64,000 nucleotides of DNA. Origin: DASWOJ01 sp964250755 (lineage in GTDB: Bacteria > Pseudomonadota > Alphaproteobacteria > Acetobacterales > Acetobacteraceae). Each line of letters begins with the position of its first letter. Within the stretch, counting starts at the first letter, position 1. Shown here in pieces: positions 62,212 through 64,000 of this stretch. The position numbers and the translations under genes were made by a program. The notes below the pieces were generated by a model that was given only the letters and a program-made list of their open reading frames with translations, was not told the origin of the DNA and searched no databases. The stretch spans positions 1 through 64,000 of the forward strand of contig CAXUHB010000013.1 in assembly GCA_964250755.1 (NCBI GenBank). Reading direction: 5' to 3'.

Positions 62212-62254
62212 TTCCTTCTCCCTCTCCCTCCGGGAGAGGGCCGGGGTGAGGGAA
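62212..62254. repeat. CTCCCTCTCCC/GGGTGAGGG dispersed repeat
   Basis: CTTCTCCCTCTCCCTCCGGG, AGAGGGCCGGGGTGAGGGAA. It pairs in inverted orientation with the shorter copy at 62327, in the gap before the nucleotidyltransferase gene. Confidence 0.65.
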
Positions 62255-62326
62255 GCTACCAGCGCGAAATGTCCCTTGAGATGCATCTTGCCCGGCTCCA
62301 GACACGCCGGCGTCCGTCCGTGTGAT

Positions 62327-62364
62327 TTCCCTCGATCCAACCTTCTCCCGGAGGGAGAGGGAGC
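62327..62364. repeat. Short inverted copy of the CTCCCTCTCCC repeat
   Basis: TTTCCCTCGATCCAACCTTC then TCCCGGAGGGAGAGGGAG. Its purine-rich end lies about 25 bp before the ATG at 62389. Confidence 0.55.
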
Positions 62365-62388
62365 AGTACCAACACAGGCCCCCTGCTG

Positions 62389-63198
62389 ATGTGGGGAATC
62401 ATCCCCGCCGCCGGCAACGGCACCCGCATCCAGCCCCTCGCGTTCAGCAAGGAGCTTCTCCCCGTCGGCTCCCGCCTGGATGCCGGCGGAGTCGAGCGCC
62501 CGCGCGCCGTCAGCGAATACCTGATCGAGCGCATGGTACGCGCCGGCGCCGGCAAGATCTGCTTCGTCATCTCTCCCTGGAAGAGCGACATCCTGCAATA
62601 CTACGGCGGCCAAGTCGGCGAGGTGGATGTGGCTTATGTGTGCCAGGCCGGCGCCGTGGGCCTGTGCGACGCCATTTTCCGCGCCCTGCCACTGGTTCCC
62701 CGGGACGAGCCGGTCATCGTCGGCCTGCCCGACACCATCTGGTTCCCCGCCGACGCCCTGTGCGGCCTGCGGGACGACCGCCTCTCCTTCCTGCTGTTTC
62801 CCGTGGAACGGCCCGAGCTGTTCGACGCCGTGGATCTGGACGCCGACGGCCGCGTGCTGGAGATACAGGTCAAGTCCTCTGACGCGCGCACCAACTGGAT
62901 TTGGGGCGCCTTCAAGATGCCGGGTGCGACCCTGCACAGCCTGCACCGTCTGTGGCTGGAGCGCGGCCGCCGGGACGAATACATCGGCACCCTCGTCAAT
63001 GCCTGGCTGCAGGCCGGCGGGGAAGCCTGGGGCGTCCGCGCCGGCAGCAGCTACGTGGACGTCGGCACCCTGAATGGCTACCGCGAGGCCATGCGCCTAC
63101 TCGGCGGCCAGGCTGCCGCCCCGGCCCCCCCGCACACGCCCGGCGGAAAACGCACCGGCCCCGCCCTGAGCAGCGCCTTGTTGGAGAAACCTGCGTGA
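62389..63198 (+). CDS. Sugar nucleotidyltransferase
   Basis: A 269-residue NTP-transferase: PAAGNGTRIQPLAFSKELLP with the GxGTR loop and Lys, then VSEYLIERMVRAGAGKICFV, AGAVGLCDAIFRALPLV, VGLPDTIWFP with the metal Asp, and SSYVDVGTLNGYREAM. It makes an activated sugar for the operon. The last 30 residues are Pro/Gly-rich. It overlaps the next gene by 4 bp (GTGA). Confidence 0.88.
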   Translation: MWGIIPAAGNGTRIQPLAFSKELLPVGSRLDAGGVERPRAVSEYLIERMVRAGAGKICFVISPWKSDILQYYGGQVGEVDVAYVCQAGAVGLCDAIFRALPLVPRDEPVIVGLPDTIWFPADALCGLRDDRLSFLLFPVERPELFDAVDLDADGRVLEIQVKSSDARTNWIWGAFKMPGATLHSLHRLWLERGRRDEYIGTLVNAWLQAGGEAWGVRAGSSYVDVGTLNGYREAMRLLGGQAAAPAPPHTPGGKRTGPALSSALLEKPA

Positions 63199-64000
63199 TC
63201 ACCGACGACTGGACGACTGAGCGCATCCAGGAGCGCGCCCGCGCCCTCGGCCCCTGGTTCCACAACATGGACCTGCGCGGCGTTCCCACCGCGCCCGAGC
63301 ACTTCCTGGGCGACTACCCCCGGATCAAGTGGCAGCGCTTCCAGGACGCGCTGCCGGCGGACCTGACGGGCAAGACCGTGCTGGACATCGGCTGCAACGC
63401 CGGGTTCTACAGCATGGAGATGAAGCGCCGCGGGGCCGCCCGCGTGCTGGGCGTGGACTTCGACGAGGACTACCTGGCGCAGGCCCGCTTCGCCGCGGAG
63501 ATTGAGGGGCTGGATATCGAGTTCCGGCAGATGTCGGTCTACGACATCGGCCAGTTGGGCCAGAAGTTCGATGTCGTGTTCTTCATCGGCGTCCTCTATC
63601 ACCTTCGCCATCCCCTGCTGGCCCTCGACCTGATTCACGAGCATGTCGCCGGAGACCTGATGGTGTTCCAATCCATGCAGCGTGGGTCCAACCAGGTCCT
63701 GCCGCTGGCCGACGATTACGAGTTCTGGGAAACCAGCATCTTCGATGACCCCGGCTATCCCAAGCTGCACTTCATCGAGAACAGCTACTCCCACGACAAC
63801 ACCAACTGGTGGGCGCCCAACCGCGCCTGCTCCGCGGCGATGCTGCGGGCCGCGGGGTTCAGCATCGAAAGCAACCCGGAGGACGAGGTGTTCATCTGCC
63901 GCCGGGCCACGCAGCCCGATGCCCGCTACGGCGCAGTCTATCCCGCACGCCCGGCAGATATGGTTCCAGAAAACATGACGTCGAGGGAGGACCGGCCATG
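63195..64000 (+). CDS. SAM-dependent methyltransferase (TIGR04290-like), cut by the window end
   Basis: From GTG 63195, 268 codons are visible. Rossmann SAM site KTVLDIGCNAGFYSMEMKRR, then VLGVDFDEDYLAQARFAAEI, FFIGVLYHLRHPLLALDLIH, MVFQSMQRGSNQ and NWWAPNRACSAAMLRAAGFS. It matches my memory of the Rta_06860-type methyltransferases, found next to glycosyltransferases. The last bases (63998-64000, ATG, after GAGGGAGG) would be the start of the next gene, with the stop as TGA one base beyond the window. Confidence 0.88.
   Translation, partial: MITDDWTTERIQERARALGPWFHNMDLRGVPTAPEHFLGDYPRIKWQRFQDALPADLTGKTVLDIGCNAGFYSMEMKRRGAARVLGVDFDEDYLAQARFAAEIEGLDIEFRQMSVYDIGQLGQKFDVVFFIGVLYHLRHPLLALDLIHEHVAGDLMVFQSMQRGSNQVLPLADDYEFWETSIFDDPGYPKLHFIENSYSHDNTNWWAPNRACSAAMLRAAGFSIESNPEDEVFICRRATQPDARYGAVYPARPADMVPENMTSREDRP

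Overview
The window is a 64 kb piece of a high-GC chromosome with almost every gap short and many 1-8 bp gene overlaps. The gene content points to an alphaproteobacterium, most likely of the Rhodospirillales/Acetobacteraceae side: a SUV3-like helicase followed by an S4 RNA-binding protein, 7Fe ferredoxin and CarD; an alr-mlaE-mlaF / radA-cvpA-purF-SDR block; and atzG-atzE-hpxZ genes. This placement is inferred from gene order and family content only; there is no rRNA and I saw no tRNA.

Layout. 0-3.3 kb: a secreted dienelactone-hydrolase-like enzyme, a MarR regulator and an M17 aminopeptidase. 3.5-8.7 kb: RNA helicase, S4 protein, three tandem 7Fe ferredoxins and CarD, closed by a perfect 19-bp hairpin. 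8.9-15.3 kb: Bax-inhibitor-1 membrane protein, a YbbA/YbbP-type ABC system divergent from a TesA-like esterase, then RNA cyclic phosphodiesterase overlapping a sirtuin. 15.5-18.3 kb: formate-THF ligase overlapping a PhnW-like aminotransferase. 18.8-28.1 kb: DEAD-box helicase, cupin, two glycosyltransferases, an ArgE-like deacylase overlapping an aspartoacylase-like protein, DUF2889, and a VanW-glycosyltransferase-like fusion. 28.5-34.5 kb: fasciclin protein behind an AT-rich promoter island, a two-component system, a DNA glycosylase and two large unrecognised alanine-rich proteins. 34.5-37.6 kb: two periplasmic binding proteins, one fused to an Sm-like and an OmpA domain. 37.8-46.4 kb: conserved housekeeping block (alr, mlaE, mlaF, radA, MOSC, cvpA, purF, SDR) that has been invaded between mlaF and radA by a two-gene HEPN module of lower GC. 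46.5-50.7 kb: MFS transporter, a decayed IS5-type element that carries a small cysteine-rich lipoprotein gene, a DUF5872-like protein and another lipoprotein. 50.8-55.7 kb: TetR-regulated RND efflux system. 55.8-57.7 kb: atzG-atzE-hpxZ/atzH amide hydrolysis genes. 57.7-58.9 kb: NhaA antiporter. 59.0-64.0 kb: a glycan operon (GT9-like, two tandem CgeB-type glycosyltransferases, nucleotidyltransferase, SAM methyltransferase) running off the window.

Two families of dispersed palindromic repeats occur in the gaps: one beginning GTCATTGCGAGGAGC and one of the type CTCCCTCTCCC...GGGTGAGGG. The second supplies the last codons of two genes and the ribosome-binding site of a third.

Most promising for novelty: the HEPN pair wedged into the radA operon, the cysteine-rich lipoprotein inside the IS remnant, and the divergent second ferredoxin of the triplet. 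All functional statements are read by eye from sequence motifs; no database search was run.
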